NCBI GenBank assembly: GCA_035566015.1
Contig: DATMRS010000014.1
Span: forward strand, 41,597 to 105,596
Direction: 5' to 3'
Source: DATMRS01 sp035566015
GTDB taxonomy: Bacteria > Pseudomonadota > Alphaproteobacteria > Sphingomonadales > Sphingomonadaceae
Length of the DNA: 64,000 bases
Made by a program: the position numbers and the translations under genes. The number at the start of each line of letters is the position of its first letter. The stretch's first letter is position 1. Shown piece by piece: positions 25,331 to 34,115 of the stretch. Below the pieces are notes generated by a model. The model was not told where the DNA came from. It saw only the letters and a program-made list of their open reading frames with translations, and did not search any database.

Positions 25331-26728
25331 ATGGAACTCGATCCGGTCATATTGTCACGGTTGCAATTCGCCTGGGTGATCGCCTGGCACATCCTGCTTC
25401 CGGCCTTCACCGTCGGGCTTGCGTCCTTCATCGCCTTCATGGAAGGCATTCATTTCTTCACCGGTCGCGAAATCTATCTCCGCATCTCGACCTTCTGGAC
25501 CAAGATCTTCTCGATCTCGTTCGGCATGGGCGTCGTGTCGGGCATCATCATGCCCTTCCAGTTCGGCACGAACTGGAGCCGCTTTTCGGACGCGACCGCG
25601 AACGTCATCTCGCCGATGTTCGCCTATGAAGGGCTGACCGCCTTCTTCCTTGAGGCGGCCTTTCTGGGCGTGCTGCTGTTCGGGCGAACCTTGGTGCCGC
25701 GCTGGATGCATTTCGTCGCCGCTCTGATGGTGGCGCTGGGCACGCTCTTCTCCTCCTTCTGGATCCTCGCGGTGAACAGTTGGATGCAGACGCCGGTGGG
25801 CTATGAGATCGTCGACGGCCGGTTCCAGCCCGCCGACTGGATGGCGATCGTCTTCAATCCCTCCTTCCCTTATCGCCTCTTCCACACCGTCACCGGTTTC
25901 TACGTGACGACTGCCTTCGTCGTCCTCGCGGTTGCGGCCTGGCTGCTACGCCGCCGCGAGGCGACCGAGGAAGCGCGCGTGATGTTGTCCACCACCCTGT
26001 GGCTGCTGCTCGCGCTCGTGCCGCTCCAGGTCCTGCTTGGCGATCTCCACGGGCTCAACACGCTGGAATATCAGCCGACGAAGCTCGCCGCGATCGAAGC
26101 GCGCTGGGACACGACGGCGCGCGCACCGCTGACGCTGTTCGCGCTGCCCGATCAGGAGGCGGAGACGAACCATGCCGCGATCGATATCCCGGTGCTGGGC
26201 AGCCTCATCCTCGCCCATGACGCCAATGGCGTGATCCGAGGCCTGAAGGAATGGCCCAAGGCGGATCGGCCGCCCGTCGCTATCGTCTTCTTCGCTTTCC
26301 GCGTCATGGTCGGCATCGGGCTGCTGATGCTGGCGCTGATCCTGTGGGGCAATCTGCTGCGCTTCAAGAGCCGCGTCTATGAAAGCCCGCTCTTCCTGCG
26401 CCTGTGCACCTGGTTCGGCCCGCTCGGCTTCATCGCCGTCCTGGCGGGCTGGACGACGACTGAGGTGGGGCGGCAACCCTGGACCGTCTACGGCCTCTTG
26501 CGCACCGTTCATTCGGTGACGCCGTCGCTCACCGGCATCGACGTGCTGCTCAGCCTGCTTGGCTATGTGGTTGCCTATCTCATCATGTTCCCGGCGGGCA
26601 TCTTCCTGATGGCGCGCATCGTCCGGCGCGGCCCCTTGCCCCCGCCCACCGACGAGCCGGTGGAGAGCGGCCGGCCCGGATCGCCCATCCACGCCCTGCC
26701 CGGCCGCGAAGAAGGAGAGACGGCATGA
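25331..26728 (+). CDS. cydA: cytochrome bd-type quinol oxidase subunit I (CioA-like)
   Basis: 465 residues with nine membrane helices. Heme and quinol features are present: RLQFAWVIAWH with the distal His, the short Q-loop around GLNTLEYQPTKLAAIEARWD, and AGWTTTEVGRQPWTVYG. The short Q-loop is typical of the cyanide-insensitive CioA subgroup. The enzyme reduces oxygen with quinol and is resistant to nitric oxide and sulfide. GGAGG lies 11 bases before the ATG. The 127-base leader contains a TTTTAATAGTATAAA near-palindrome that may be a second, weaker regulator site, but no other feature. Confidence 0.95.
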   Translation: MELDPVILSRLQFAWVIAWHILLPAFTVGLASFIAFMEGIHFFTGREIYLRISTFWTKIFSISFGMGVVSGIIMPFQFGTNWSRFSDATANVISPMFAYEGLTAFFLEAAFLGVLLFGRTLVPRWMHFVAALMVALGTLFSSFWILAVNSWMQTPVGYEIVDGRFQPADWMAIVFNPSFPYRLFHTVTGFYVTTAFVVLAVAAWLLRRREATEEARVMLSTTLWLLLALVPLQVLLGDLHGLNTLEYQPTKLAAIEARWDTTARAPLTLFALPDQEAETNHAAIDIPVLGSLILAHDANGVIRGLKEWPKADRPPVAIVFFAFRVMVGIGLLMLALILWGNLLRFKSRVYESPLFLRLCTWFGPLGFIAVLAGWTTTEVGRQPWTVYGLLRTVHSVTPSLTGIDVLLSLLGYVVAYLIMFPAGIFLMARIVRRGPLPPPTDEPVESGRPGSPIHALPGREEGETA

Positions 26729-27732
26729 CGCTCGATCTTGTTCCCGTGTGGACGCTGATCCTCGGCCTCGGCATCTTCTTCTATGTGCTGCTCGACGGCT
26801 TCGATCTCGGCGTCGGCATCCTGTTCGGCTTCGCGCCCGACACCGCCTCGCGCAATCTGATGATGAACTCGATCGCGCCGATCTGGGATGGCAACGAGAC
26901 ATGGCTGGTGCTGGGCAGCGTCGGCCTGCTCGCGGCCTTCCCGCTGGCGTTCGCGATCATCATTCCAGCGGTTTATTTCCCGATCGTCATCATGCTGCTC
27001 GCCCTCGTCTTCCGCGGCGTCGCGTTCGAGTTCCGCTATCGCGATGCGGAGCACAAGACTTTCTGGGATCATGGCTTCTCCTACGGATCGGTGATCGCCA
27101 CCTTCGCGCAGGGCATCGTGCTCGGCGCATTCATCCAGGGCTTTGATGTGGAGGGTCGCCACTTCGTCGGGTCGAGCCTCGACTGCTTCACCCCCTTCTC
27201 GTTGATGACCGGCGTGGCGCTGCTGTTCGGCTACGGCCTGCTCGGCGCGGGATGGCTGATCCTGAAGACCGAGGGCGAGTTGCAGCATCGTGCCCGGCGA
27301 CAGGGGCGTATCTGCCTTATCGGCGTCGTCCTCGCCGTCGGCATCGTCAGCATCTGGACGCCGCTGATGGATGCGGACATCGCGCAGCGCTGGTTCTCCT
27401 GGCCGAACATGGCCTGGCTGGCGCCGGTGCCGATCATCACGCTGCTGCTCGTCATTGCCGAGTGGCGTGCCCTCTCTTCCCCTTCTTCGGAGGCATCGCC
27501 CTTCCTGTGGGCGATGGCGCTGTTCTTCATGTCCTATCTGGGCGTGGCGATCAGCCTGTGGCCGATGATCGTGCCGCATCGCTACAGCCTGTGGGAGGCG
27601 GCGTCCTCGCCCAGCACGCAGGCTTTCCTGCTGATCGGCACGCTCGTGCTGCTACCGGTCATCCTGCTTTACACGGGCTGGTCCTACTGGGTTTTTCGCG
27701 GCAAGGTGCGCCACGACATCGGCTATCATTAA
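26725..27732 (+). CDS. cydB: cytochrome bd-type quinol oxidase subunit II
   Basis: 335 residues with eight helices, beginning MTLDLVPVWTLILGLGIFFYVLLDGFDLGVGILF and carrying IWDGNETWLVLG, both diagnostic of CydB. Its ATG overlaps the cydA stop by four bases. No cydX-like small gene follows; the next gene is an SDR after 24 bases. Confidence 0.95.
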   Translation: MTLDLVPVWTLILGLGIFFYVLLDGFDLGVGILFGFAPDTASRNLMMNSIAPIWDGNETWLVLGSVGLLAAFPLAFAIIIPAVYFPIVIMLLALVFRGVAFEFRYRDAEHKTFWDHGFSYGSVIATFAQGIVLGAFIQGFDVEGRHFVGSSLDCFTPFSLMTGVALLFGYGLLGAGWLILKTEGELQHRARRQGRICLIGVVLAVGIVSIWTPLMDADIAQRWFSWPNMAWLAPVPIITLLLVIAEWRALSSPSSEASPFLWAMALFFMSYLGVAISLWPMIVPHRYSLWEAASSPSTQAFLLIGTLVLLPVILLYTGWSYWVFRGKVRHDIGYH

Positions 27733-27756
27733 GGCCGGCCCGGCGAGGAGAGACGC

Positions 27757-28638
27757 GTGAAGAACCTGAGCGGCAAGACGGCCTTCGTTACCGGCGGCGG
27801 CAGCGGCATTGGTTTCGGGCTGGCGCGTACTTTCCTGAGCGAAGGCATGACGGTGGTGATCGCCGATGCGAGTGCCGCGCGCCTTTCCGAAGTGCGCGAG
27901 GCGCTGCGCGGATCGAATGCGGTTCACCTCATCCAGGTCGACGTGTCCGATCGCGCGGGTCTTGCCGCCGCCGCCGACGAGGCGATCCGCCATTGCGGCA
28001 AGATTCACCTGCTCTGCAACAATGCCGGGATCGCTGGTGGCGGCGCGGTCGCCGATCCCGATTTCGCAGATTGGGACAGGGCGCTCGCCGTCAATCTCGG
28101 CGGCGTGGTCAATGGCGTGAAGGTCATCGTCCCGCACATCCGCGCCCATGGTGAGGGCGGGCATATCGTCAATACGTCCTCGATGGCCGGCATCGTGCCG
28201 CTGCCCGACGATGGCGGCGCCTATACGACCGCCAAATTTGCCGTGCGCGGCTTGACCGAATCGCTGCGCCTGTCGCTCGCGCCCGAGGGAATCGGCGTCT
28301 CCTGTCTGTGCCCCGGCCTCACCACCTCGCGGATCATGCAGGGGCCGGAGGGTCAGGGCAATTCGCTCGCCCGCGAAGGCGATCCCGATGCACTGTTCAA
28401 CAGCATGGACGGCGCGATGGACCCGCTCGATCTGGGCGCGGCTGTGGTGCGCGGCATCCGCGAGAATGCGGCCTATATCCTGCCTCACGGCGAATTTGCC
28501 GACGAGGTCAGCACGCAATTCGCCGACATCGTCGCCGCCTTCCCCACCGATCAGGACGTGCCCGCCGCCCGCCTCGCCTTCGAGACGAAGCGCCGCGACA
28601 TGGCCGACGCCCGCCGCCGATTGCCAGTGATCGACTAA
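27757..28638 (+). CDS. short-chain dehydrogenase/reductase
   Basis: 293 residues of the classical SDR type: cofactor motif TGGGSGIGFG, NNAG in LLCNNAGIAG, the catalytic Ser in VNTSSMAG and the YTTAK pair. DASAARLSE after the second strand (Asp) suggests NAD rather than NADP. The substrate is unknown. It starts 24 bases after cydB with GAGGAG before it, so it may be read from the same message. A second SDR of similar form is encoded at 59446-60360. Confidence 0.88.
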   Translation: MKNLSGKTAFVTGGGSGIGFGLARTFLSEGMTVVIADASAARLSEVREALRGSNAVHLIQVDVSDRAGLAAAADEAIRHCGKIHLLCNNAGIAGGGAVADPDFADWDRALAVNLGGVVNGVKVIVPHIRAHGEGGHIVNTSSMAGIVPLPDDGGAYTTAKFAVRGLTESLRLSLAPEGIGVSCLCPGLTTSRIMQGPEGQGNSLAREGDPDALFNSMDGAMDPLDLGAAVVRGIRENAAYILPHGEFADEVSTQFADIVAAFPTDQDVPAARLAFETKRRDMADARRRLPVID

Positions 28639-28653
28639 AGGCGCGGCCATTTC

Positions 28654-28748
28654 CGTCACCCCGGCGAAGCCGGGGTCCATGGACTGGGCTCACTTTTCCT
28701 TACAGATCGACTCGCCATCCGTGGAGTCCGGCTTTCGCCGGAACGACA
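28654..28748. repeat. REP-like inverted pair of palindromes
   Basis: Left arm CGTCACCCCGGCGAAGCCGG (28655 on) and right arm GGAGTCCGGCTTTCGCCGGA (28723 on, continuing ACGAC) face each other. Each is a small palindrome (CCCCGGC-gaa-GCCGGGG, TCCGGC-tttc-GCCGGA). Same design as the repeat at 19668-19758 but a different sequence. It lies in the convergent gap between the SDR and the efflux operon, where it may act as a terminator. Confidence 0.75.
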
Positions 28749-28757
28749 GGATGCCTC

Positions 28758-30236
28758 CTATCGCTCCGCGACCGCCCTTTCGCTCGCCGGGCCGATCCAG
28801 CCGCCCGCCGTCGCGACGAACAGCCGTGCGGTATCCAGATATTGCCGGGCGCGCGCCTCGACCAGGCCGGTCATCGCGCGTTGATGCACGCGTTCGGCGT
28901 CGACGATGTCGAGGACGCCCGAATTGCCCACCTCGAAGCTGCGCCGCGACAACGCGAGCGCCGAGCCGGCGACGTCGATCGCCTCCTGTTGCGCCTGTAC
29001 CGCTGCCGCATCATGATCGAGCGCCGTGAGCAGATCGGCAACCTGCCCGAACGCCTTGAGCACGACGTCCTGATAGGTGGCGTTCGCCGCATGCGCATCG
29101 GCGATCGCCGCCTGCTGGTTCGCCTTCAAGGTGCCGCCGTGAAAGATCGGCGCGGTCAGCCCGGCGAAAATGTCATAGCCGCGAAAGGCGTCCTTGAAGA
29201 CATTGCCCGTCGAGGGGGCCGCCTGCGTCAGTTCCGCGCCGAGCGTGATGTCGGGATACAGCCGCGCGGTGGCGACGCCGATCGCCGCCGTCGCGGCGTG
29301 CAATTCCGCCTCCGCCTGGAGGATATCGGGCCGCCGGTGGACGAGTTCGGAGGGCAACGACACCGGAATCTTCGCCGGCAAGGTGAACGACGCCAGATCG
29401 AAGGCGGGCGCGGCGAATTGCGACGGGGCCTCGCCCACGAGTATGGCGAGCAGATGCTCCGCCTCGCTCAAGGACTGGCGGAGCGGCGGGAGATCGGCCT
29501 GATCGGCGGCGAGCTGGCTTTTGGCGCTCAGTACCTCGACCATCGTGCCTTCGCCGCCGCGTCTTTTCTTGTCGGTGAGGTCGACGTTGCGCTGGTCCTC
29601 GCGGATCAGGTCGCTGACCGTTTCGATGCGCGCGCGGATTGCGGCGATCGTGATCGCCTGCGACACCACCTGCCCGGCCAGCGTGAGATGGGCGGCCTCG
29701 GTCTGGCGCAGTTGCGCTTCGGCCTGCGCCGCCGCCTGCTCGATCCCGCGCCGCCGCCCGCCGAACAGATCGAGGTCGTAGGAGACGCCGCCGCCCACCG
29801 AATAGAGGTTGAACTCGGGATTGGAGCTGGGGAATCCTTCTATCCCGCCTCCGCTGAAGCCGAAGCTGGCGAGATTGACCTCCTCCCGCTCCACGCGCGC
29901 CTTGGCGTCGACCTGCGGCAGCGCCCTGCCGCGTGCGGCGGCGAGTTGGCTGCGCGCGCGGCGCAGCGTCGCATTGCTCGCCTCCAGCGACTTGTTGTTG
30001 GCGAGCGCGCGATCGACCAGCGCATCCAGTTCGGGCGAGCCGTATACGGTCCACCAGCGTTCGGGCACCGCGCCCTCGGTCGCCACCGGCCCGGTCGCGG
30101 CCCCGGACGCGGCCGCGTCCCCTTTTGCCAGATAGGCGTTGGCGGAAGGCCCCGCCGGCGGGGTGAAATCGGGTCCTACCGTGCAACCGGCCAGCGCGGT
30201 CGCGGCGAGGAGCGAAAGGGGAAGGTCAAGACGCAT
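28758..30236 (-). CDS. outer-membrane efflux lipoprotein, NodT/OprM family
   Basis: 492 residues. Signal peptide with lipobox LAGC, then VGPDFTPPAG at the start of the mature chain and two outer-membrane efflux protein repeats with long helical stretches (LDALVDRALANNKSLEASNATLRRARSQLA; LPSELVHRRPDILQAEAELHAA). It would form the trimeric outer-membrane duct for the EmrA/EmrB-like pair encoded upstream; emrB ends ten bases before its start. The three genes run on one strand as a tripartite drug efflux operon. Confidence 0.93.
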   Translation of the reverse strand: MRLDLPLSLLAATALAGCTVGPDFTPPAGPSANAYLAKGDAAASGAATGPVATEGAVPERWWTVYGSPELDALVDRALANNKSLEASNATLRRARSQLAAARGRALPQVDAKARVEREEVNLASFGFSGGGIEGFPSSNPEFNLYSVGGGVSYDLDLFGGRRRGIEQAAAQAEAQLRQTEAAHLTLAGQVVSQAITIAAIRARIETVSDLIREDQRNVDLTDKKRRGGEGTMVEVLSAKSQLAADQADLPPLRQSLSEAEHLLAILVGEAPSQFAAPAFDLASFTLPAKIPVSLPSELVHRRPDILQAEAELHAATAAIGVATARLYPDITLGAELTQAAPSTGNVFKDAFRGYDIFAGLTAPIFHGGTLKANQQAAIADAHAANATYQDVVLKAFGQVADLLTALDHDAAAVQAQQEAIDVAGSALALSRRSFEVGNSGVLDIVDAERVHQRAMTGLVEARARQYLDTARLFVATAGGWIGPASERAVAER

Positions 30237-30245
30237 ATCAGGCCA

Positions 30246-31775
30246 TCATTCCAGGTGCAGCGCAACCGCCTCGGCGCCCTTGCGCGGGGATTTCATGAAC
30301 AAAAGCAGGAAGGCCGCCAGGATCGTGACGACGGACAGCAGCCAGAAATTGTCGACCATCGACACCATCATCGCCTGGCGCTGCACTTCGCCCGCCAGCG
30401 CGGCGATTCCCGACGGCTCGGTGAGGCTGAACTGGTGCGGCATCGTCGCGACCACCGGATTGTCGGGGCGCAGGCCTTCCACCAGCCGGCCATGCACCTT
30501 CTCCGCATTACGATAGCTCAACACCTGCAAGGCCGAAATGCCGATGCTGGACCCGAGATTGCGGATCAGCGTGAACATAGCCGCGCCTTCATTGCGGAAG
30601 CGAGGCGGCAGCGTCGCGAAGGCAAGCGTGGTCAGCGGCACGAAGATCAGCCCGGTGCCGACGCCCTGCACGAGGCCCGACGTAATGATGATCCCCGAAT
30701 CCATGCCCAGCCAGACGCGGCTCATCATGAACATCGACACCGCATTGCAGCACAGGCCGACAAGGATCAGCAGGCGCCCGTCGAAACGCTTGGCGAACCG
30801 GCTGACGAAGATGACCGCAAGCAGCGTACCCACGCCGCGGGGGGCCATGACGAGGCCGGTCGTCACCACCGGATAACCCATCAGCCCTTCGAGGATTTGC
30901 GGCAAAAGCGCCAGCACCGAGAAGACGAGCACGCCCACCAGAAAACCGAGTATCGAGCAGGCGAGGAAATTCCTGTCCGCGAACAGCGCCAGATCGATGA
31001 ACGGCCGCCGCGCGGTGAGCGTCTGGACGATGAAAAGATAGAGGAAGAACAGGAAGGCCGCGCCCTCGATGCAGATTTCGAGCGAGGAGAACCAGTCGAG
31101 CTGCTGGCCGCGATCGAGCATCAGTTGCAGCGCGCCGACCGCGATGCCCAGGGTCGCGAAGCCGAAAATATCCAGCCGTACCGGATTTTCCTCCTTCATC
31201 CCCGGCAGGAAGATCGACAGGCCGATAAAGGCCAATATGCCCACCGGCAGGTTGATGAAGAACACCCACCGCCATGTGAAATTGTCGGTCAGCCAGCCGC
31301 CGAGCACCGGGCCGAGGATCGGGGCCATGATCGCGCCCATCGTCCAGATCGCCATCGCGTGGCCGTGGCGTTCTGGGGGGTTGATGTCGAGCAGGATCGC
31401 CTGGCTCATCGGCACGAGCGCCGCGCCGAACAGGCCCTGCAACATGCGGAACAGCACAAGCTCGCCGATCGTGTGCGCGACGCCGCACAGCATCGAGGCG
31501 ACGGTGAAGCCCATCACCGACACCAGCATCAGCCGCCGCCGGCCGAACCGGCTGCCGAGCCAGCCGGTCATCGGCGTGAAGATCGCCGCGGCGACAATGT
31601 AAGAGGTCAGGACCCAGGTAATCTGGTCGCTCGACGCGGAGACGCTGCCCTGCATATGCGGCAGGGCGACGTTCGCGATCGTGAGATCGAGCGAGTTCAT
31701 CAACGTCGCCGCCAACACCGACGCGGTGATGAAGCGTCGCGTTACGGGGTCCGGCAGATGGGCAATGCCGCTCAT
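30246..31775 (-). CDS. EmrB-type MFS efflux permease (DHA2, 14 helices)
   Basis: 509 residues with about fourteen membrane helices. The DHA2 motifs are visible: LDLTIANVALPHMQGSVSAS in helix 1, GWLGSRFGRRRLML in the first loop, and the motif C segment GAIMAPILGPVLGGWLTDNF. It is a proton-driven inner-membrane pump. It overlaps the EmrA-like gene by four bases (ATGA) and works with that adaptor and the NodT-type duct. Confidence 0.94.
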   Translation of the reverse strand: MSGIAHLPDPVTRRFITASVLAATLMNSLDLTIANVALPHMQGSVSASSDQITWVLTSYIVAAAIFTPMTGWLGSRFGRRRLMLVSVMGFTVASMLCGVAHTIGELVLFRMLQGLFGAALVPMSQAILLDINPPERHGHAMAIWTMGAIMAPILGPVLGGWLTDNFTWRWVFFINLPVGILAFIGLSIFLPGMKEENPVRLDIFGFATLGIAVGALQLMLDRGQQLDWFSSLEICIEGAAFLFFLYLFIVQTLTARRPFIDLALFADRNFLACSILGFLVGVLVFSVLALLPQILEGLMGYPVVTTGLVMAPRGVGTLLAVIFVSRFAKRFDGRLLILVGLCCNAVSMFMMSRVWLGMDSGIIITSGLVQGVGTGLIFVPLTTLAFATLPPRFRNEGAAMFTLIRNLGSSIGISALQVLSYRNAEKVHGRLVEGLRPDNPVVATMPHQFSLTEPSGIAALAGEVQRQAMMVSMVDNFWLLSVVTILAAFLLLFMKSPRKGAEAVALHLE

Positions 31776-32923
31776 TGCGCGGAGGCCGGGGCCCCCGCCC
31801 GCTTGTCATCCGAACCGCCGCCGAACAGATGGCGGCGATGGCCGGTGTCGACCGTCACGGTCGCGCTCAGCCCCGCATGCAGCGGCACGCCTTCGGGCAC
31901 CTTGTCCAGATGCAGCTCGACCGGCAGCCGCTGGACGACCTTCACCCAGTTGCCCGTCGCATTTTCAGGCGGCAGCAGCGCGAAGGTGTTGCCGGTGCCG
32001 GGGCTGAAGCTCGCGACATGGGCGGTCAGATCCAGATCGGGATAGGCGTCGATTTCCACCGTCGCCGGCTGGCCGAGGCGCATGTAAGCGAGCTGGTTTT
32101 CCTTGAAATTCGCCTCGATCCACAGCCGCGTGCCGACCAGCGTGAACACCGGACGCGACGCTTCGACATAATTGCCGACCGGAAGCTGGTCGACCTTGGT
32201 GACGATGCCGTCCTGCGGCGCGCGCACCACCGTATAGCCCAGTTTCAGCTCGGCCGAATCGAGCGCGGCCTTCGCCTGCCGCACGATCGGATTGTCGTCG
32301 ATCGCCGTGTCGGGAGCGCCGCCCAGCTGGGCGAGCACGCCCGCATTCTGCTGCACCACCGTCTGCACTTGCTGGCGCGCGGTTTCGGCGGCCAGCGCGG
32401 CATTGTCATATTGCGCCTGCGACGAAATCCCTTCGGCGAGCAGTTCCTTCTGGCGATCACGCTCGCGCTCGGCGAAATGGACCTTGTCCTGCGCCGCCTT
32501 CAGCTCGGACGCGCCCTCGCGATAATTGGCGCGCAGCGTGCCGATCTGGAGGCGCGTCGCCGCCAGCTTGGCGCGGGCTTCCTCCACCATCGTCTTATAG
32601 GGCGCGGGATCGAGCCGGAAGAGAACCTGTCCCTTGCGCACCCGCTGATTGTTCGCCACCTCGACCGCGATGACACGGCCCGAGACGTTGGCGCTGACGG
32701 ACACCTTCGCCGACTGCACATAGGCATTGTCGGTCGATTCATAACGGCCGCCATGAAGATAGAGGAAGAGGCCGATCAGGGCGACGATCACCGGCCCCGC
32801 AATGAAGAGAGGCTTGCGAAAGCGCGCGCGCCGGGCGCGCTTTTCGTCCATCTCGGACAGATCGGCAGTTGCGGAGTCCTGCTCGATCTTGTCCGGAGCG
32901 TTCATGCGCTGCTGACCGCTCAC
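31772..32923 (-). CDS. EmrA/HlyD-type membrane fusion protein
   Basis: 383 residues: a short cytoplasmic start, one membrane helix (PLFIAGPVIVALIGLFLYLHG), the lipoyl half ESTDNAYVQSAKVSVSANVSGRV, a long coiled hairpin, and the beta-barrel ending. It links inner and outer membrane partners of the pump. I chose GTG 32923 because GGGAAG lies six bases before it; ATG 32905 has no such signal. It is divergent from the LysR gene, and the presumed operator lies between them. Confidence 0.9.
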   Translation of the reverse strand: MSGQQRMNAPDKIEQDSATADLSEMDEKRARRARFRKPLFIAGPVIVALIGLFLYLHGGRYESTDNAYVQSAKVSVSANVSGRVIAVEVANNQRVRKGQVLFRLDPAPYKTMVEEARAKLAATRLQIGTLRANYREGASELKAAQDKVHFAERERDRQKELLAEGISSQAQYDNAALAAETARQQVQTVVQQNAGVLAQLGGAPDTAIDDNPIVRQAKAALDSAELKLGYTVVRAPQDGIVTKVDQLPVGNYVEASRPVFTLVGTRLWIEANFKENQLAYMRLGQPATVEIDAYPDLDLTAHVASFSPGTGNTFALLPPENATGNWVKVVQRLPVELHLDKVPEGVPLHAGLSATVTVDTGHRRHLFGGGSDDKRAGAPASAQ

Positions 32924-33013
32924 GCGGCTTCCCTGCCAAAAGGCCGATAGCAAACAAGCATGCCGATTGTTCCCGCTGATTGCGAACTGTGCCCGCTTGC
33001 CCCTAATCACCGC

Positions 33014-33033
33014 ATCACTATAAATCCAGTGAT
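33014..33033. promoter_or_regulatory. likely LysR-type operator between efflux operon and regulator
   Basis: An inverted repeat ATCACT (33014-33019), eight bases, AGTGAT (33028-33033), with a T-N11-A core, about 30 bases before the lysR start. Regulators of this family usually bind such a site in the divergent gap and control both directions. Confidence 0.6.
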
Positions 33034-33063
33034 TTACATTCCATTTACATATGAGCTGTCTTC

Positions 33064-34017
33064 ATGATCGCCCCCGATCTCAACCTCCTGCGCATCTTCG
33101 ATCTCCTGTTCGAGGAACGCAGCGTCTCGCGCACCGCGCAGCGGCTGGGCGTCACCCAATCCGCGATCAGCCACGCGCTGGGCCGCCTGCGGGTGACGGT
33201 AGGCGATCCGCTGTTCACGCGCAGCGCGGGCGGACTGCAACCCACCGCGCGCGCCGAGGAGCTTGCGCCGCAGCTTCGCGAAATTCTCGTCAGGATTCGC
33301 ACCGCTCTCAATCCGCCGGTGTTCGATCCGCTGGACAGCAATCGCACCTTCACGATCGCGACCGGTTCCTACATCTGCCGGCTGGTGATGCCGATGCTCG
33401 TCCAGCTCGCGCGCAAGGCGGCGCCGGGCATCACTCTCCAGGTCCACACGCTCGATCAGGCGTTGCTCGACGAGATGGATCAGGGCACGGTCGACGTCGC
33501 GATCGGCGCCTTTTCCGACGTGCCGGCGCGGATCGAGGTCAGCACCTTGTTCCACGATGCGCTCGTCTGGGTGGCAAGCCGCGATCATCCGCTCGCGCGC
33601 CGCGAGCCCGATGTGGCCGAACTGATCCAGCAGCCGCGCCTCGGCATCGTGCCCGATTATCCCTTCCGCGCGCTGCGCACCGATGGCGCGGGCGAGCGGA
33701 TCAACCGGCGCCGGATCATCGGCGACAGCGATCCGATCCCCGGCGCGACGGGCGGTCACGATGTGCCCGCGAGCGTCTATGACGGTGACACCGCCCTTTC
33801 GATCATCGGTCGCACCGATCTGGTCGCGATCCTGCCGCGCCGTCTCGCCGCCGCCCGGCAGGCCGAGCTGGGGCTCCGCCTGTTCGATGCGCCGGTGCAG
33901 GAACCCGACATCGAAATCAGCATGTTGTGGCACAAGAGGTTCGCGCACGATCCCGGGCTGCAATGGCTGCGCGATCTGCTCCACACCGCGTCGAACCCGC
34001 TTACCGACACGCTGTGA
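33064..34017 (+). CDS. LysR-family transcriptional regulator
   Basis: 317 residues. The N-terminal helix-turn-helix reads LNLLRIFDLLFEERSVSRTAQRLGVTQSAISHALGRLRVTVGDPLFTRSAGGLQPT, textbook LysR. The ligand domain (about 90-300) starts with NRTFTIATG. Divergent from the efflux operon and with an inverted repeat in the gap, it is likely its activator. The effector is unknown; the ligand domain has the NodD/NahR-like layout (FTIATGSYICRLVMPML). Confidence 0.92.
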   Translation: MIAPDLNLLRIFDLLFEERSVSRTAQRLGVTQSAISHALGRLRVTVGDPLFTRSAGGLQPTARAEELAPQLREILVRIRTALNPPVFDPLDSNRTFTIATGSYICRLVMPMLVQLARKAAPGITLQVHTLDQALLDEMDQGTVDVAIGAFSDVPARIEVSTLFHDALVWVASRDHPLARREPDVAELIQQPRLGIVPDYPFRALRTDGAGERINRRRIIGDSDPIPGATGGHDVPASVYDGDTALSIIGRTDLVAILPRRLAAARQAELGLRLFDAPVQEPDIEISMLWHKRFAHDPGLQWLRDLLHTASNPLTDTL

Positions 34018-34056
34018 CGACAGCGTGACACGGGCGGCGCGGCGGCGACGCCCAGG

Positions 34057-34088
34057 AAAAAGCCCCCGGCGCTTTCACGCCGGGGGCC
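34057..34088 (-). terminator. Rho-independent terminator of the ligM-metF operon
   Basis: On the minus strand a 10-bp perfect stem, GCCCCCGGCG (34087-34078 read 5' to 3') with CGCCGGGGGC (34071-34062), is followed by five T (opposite A at 34057-34061). It lies 28 bases after the metF stop. Confidence 0.9.
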
Positions 34089-34115
34089 GGAGACTCGCCT
34101 GTGGGACGAGTGGGA

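Noticed and set aside
28308..32045. 1,245-codon open frame on the plus strand through the efflux operon
   Set aside because: Runs antisense to three genes with clear families; Arg/Glu/Gln-rich low-complexity product with no domain.
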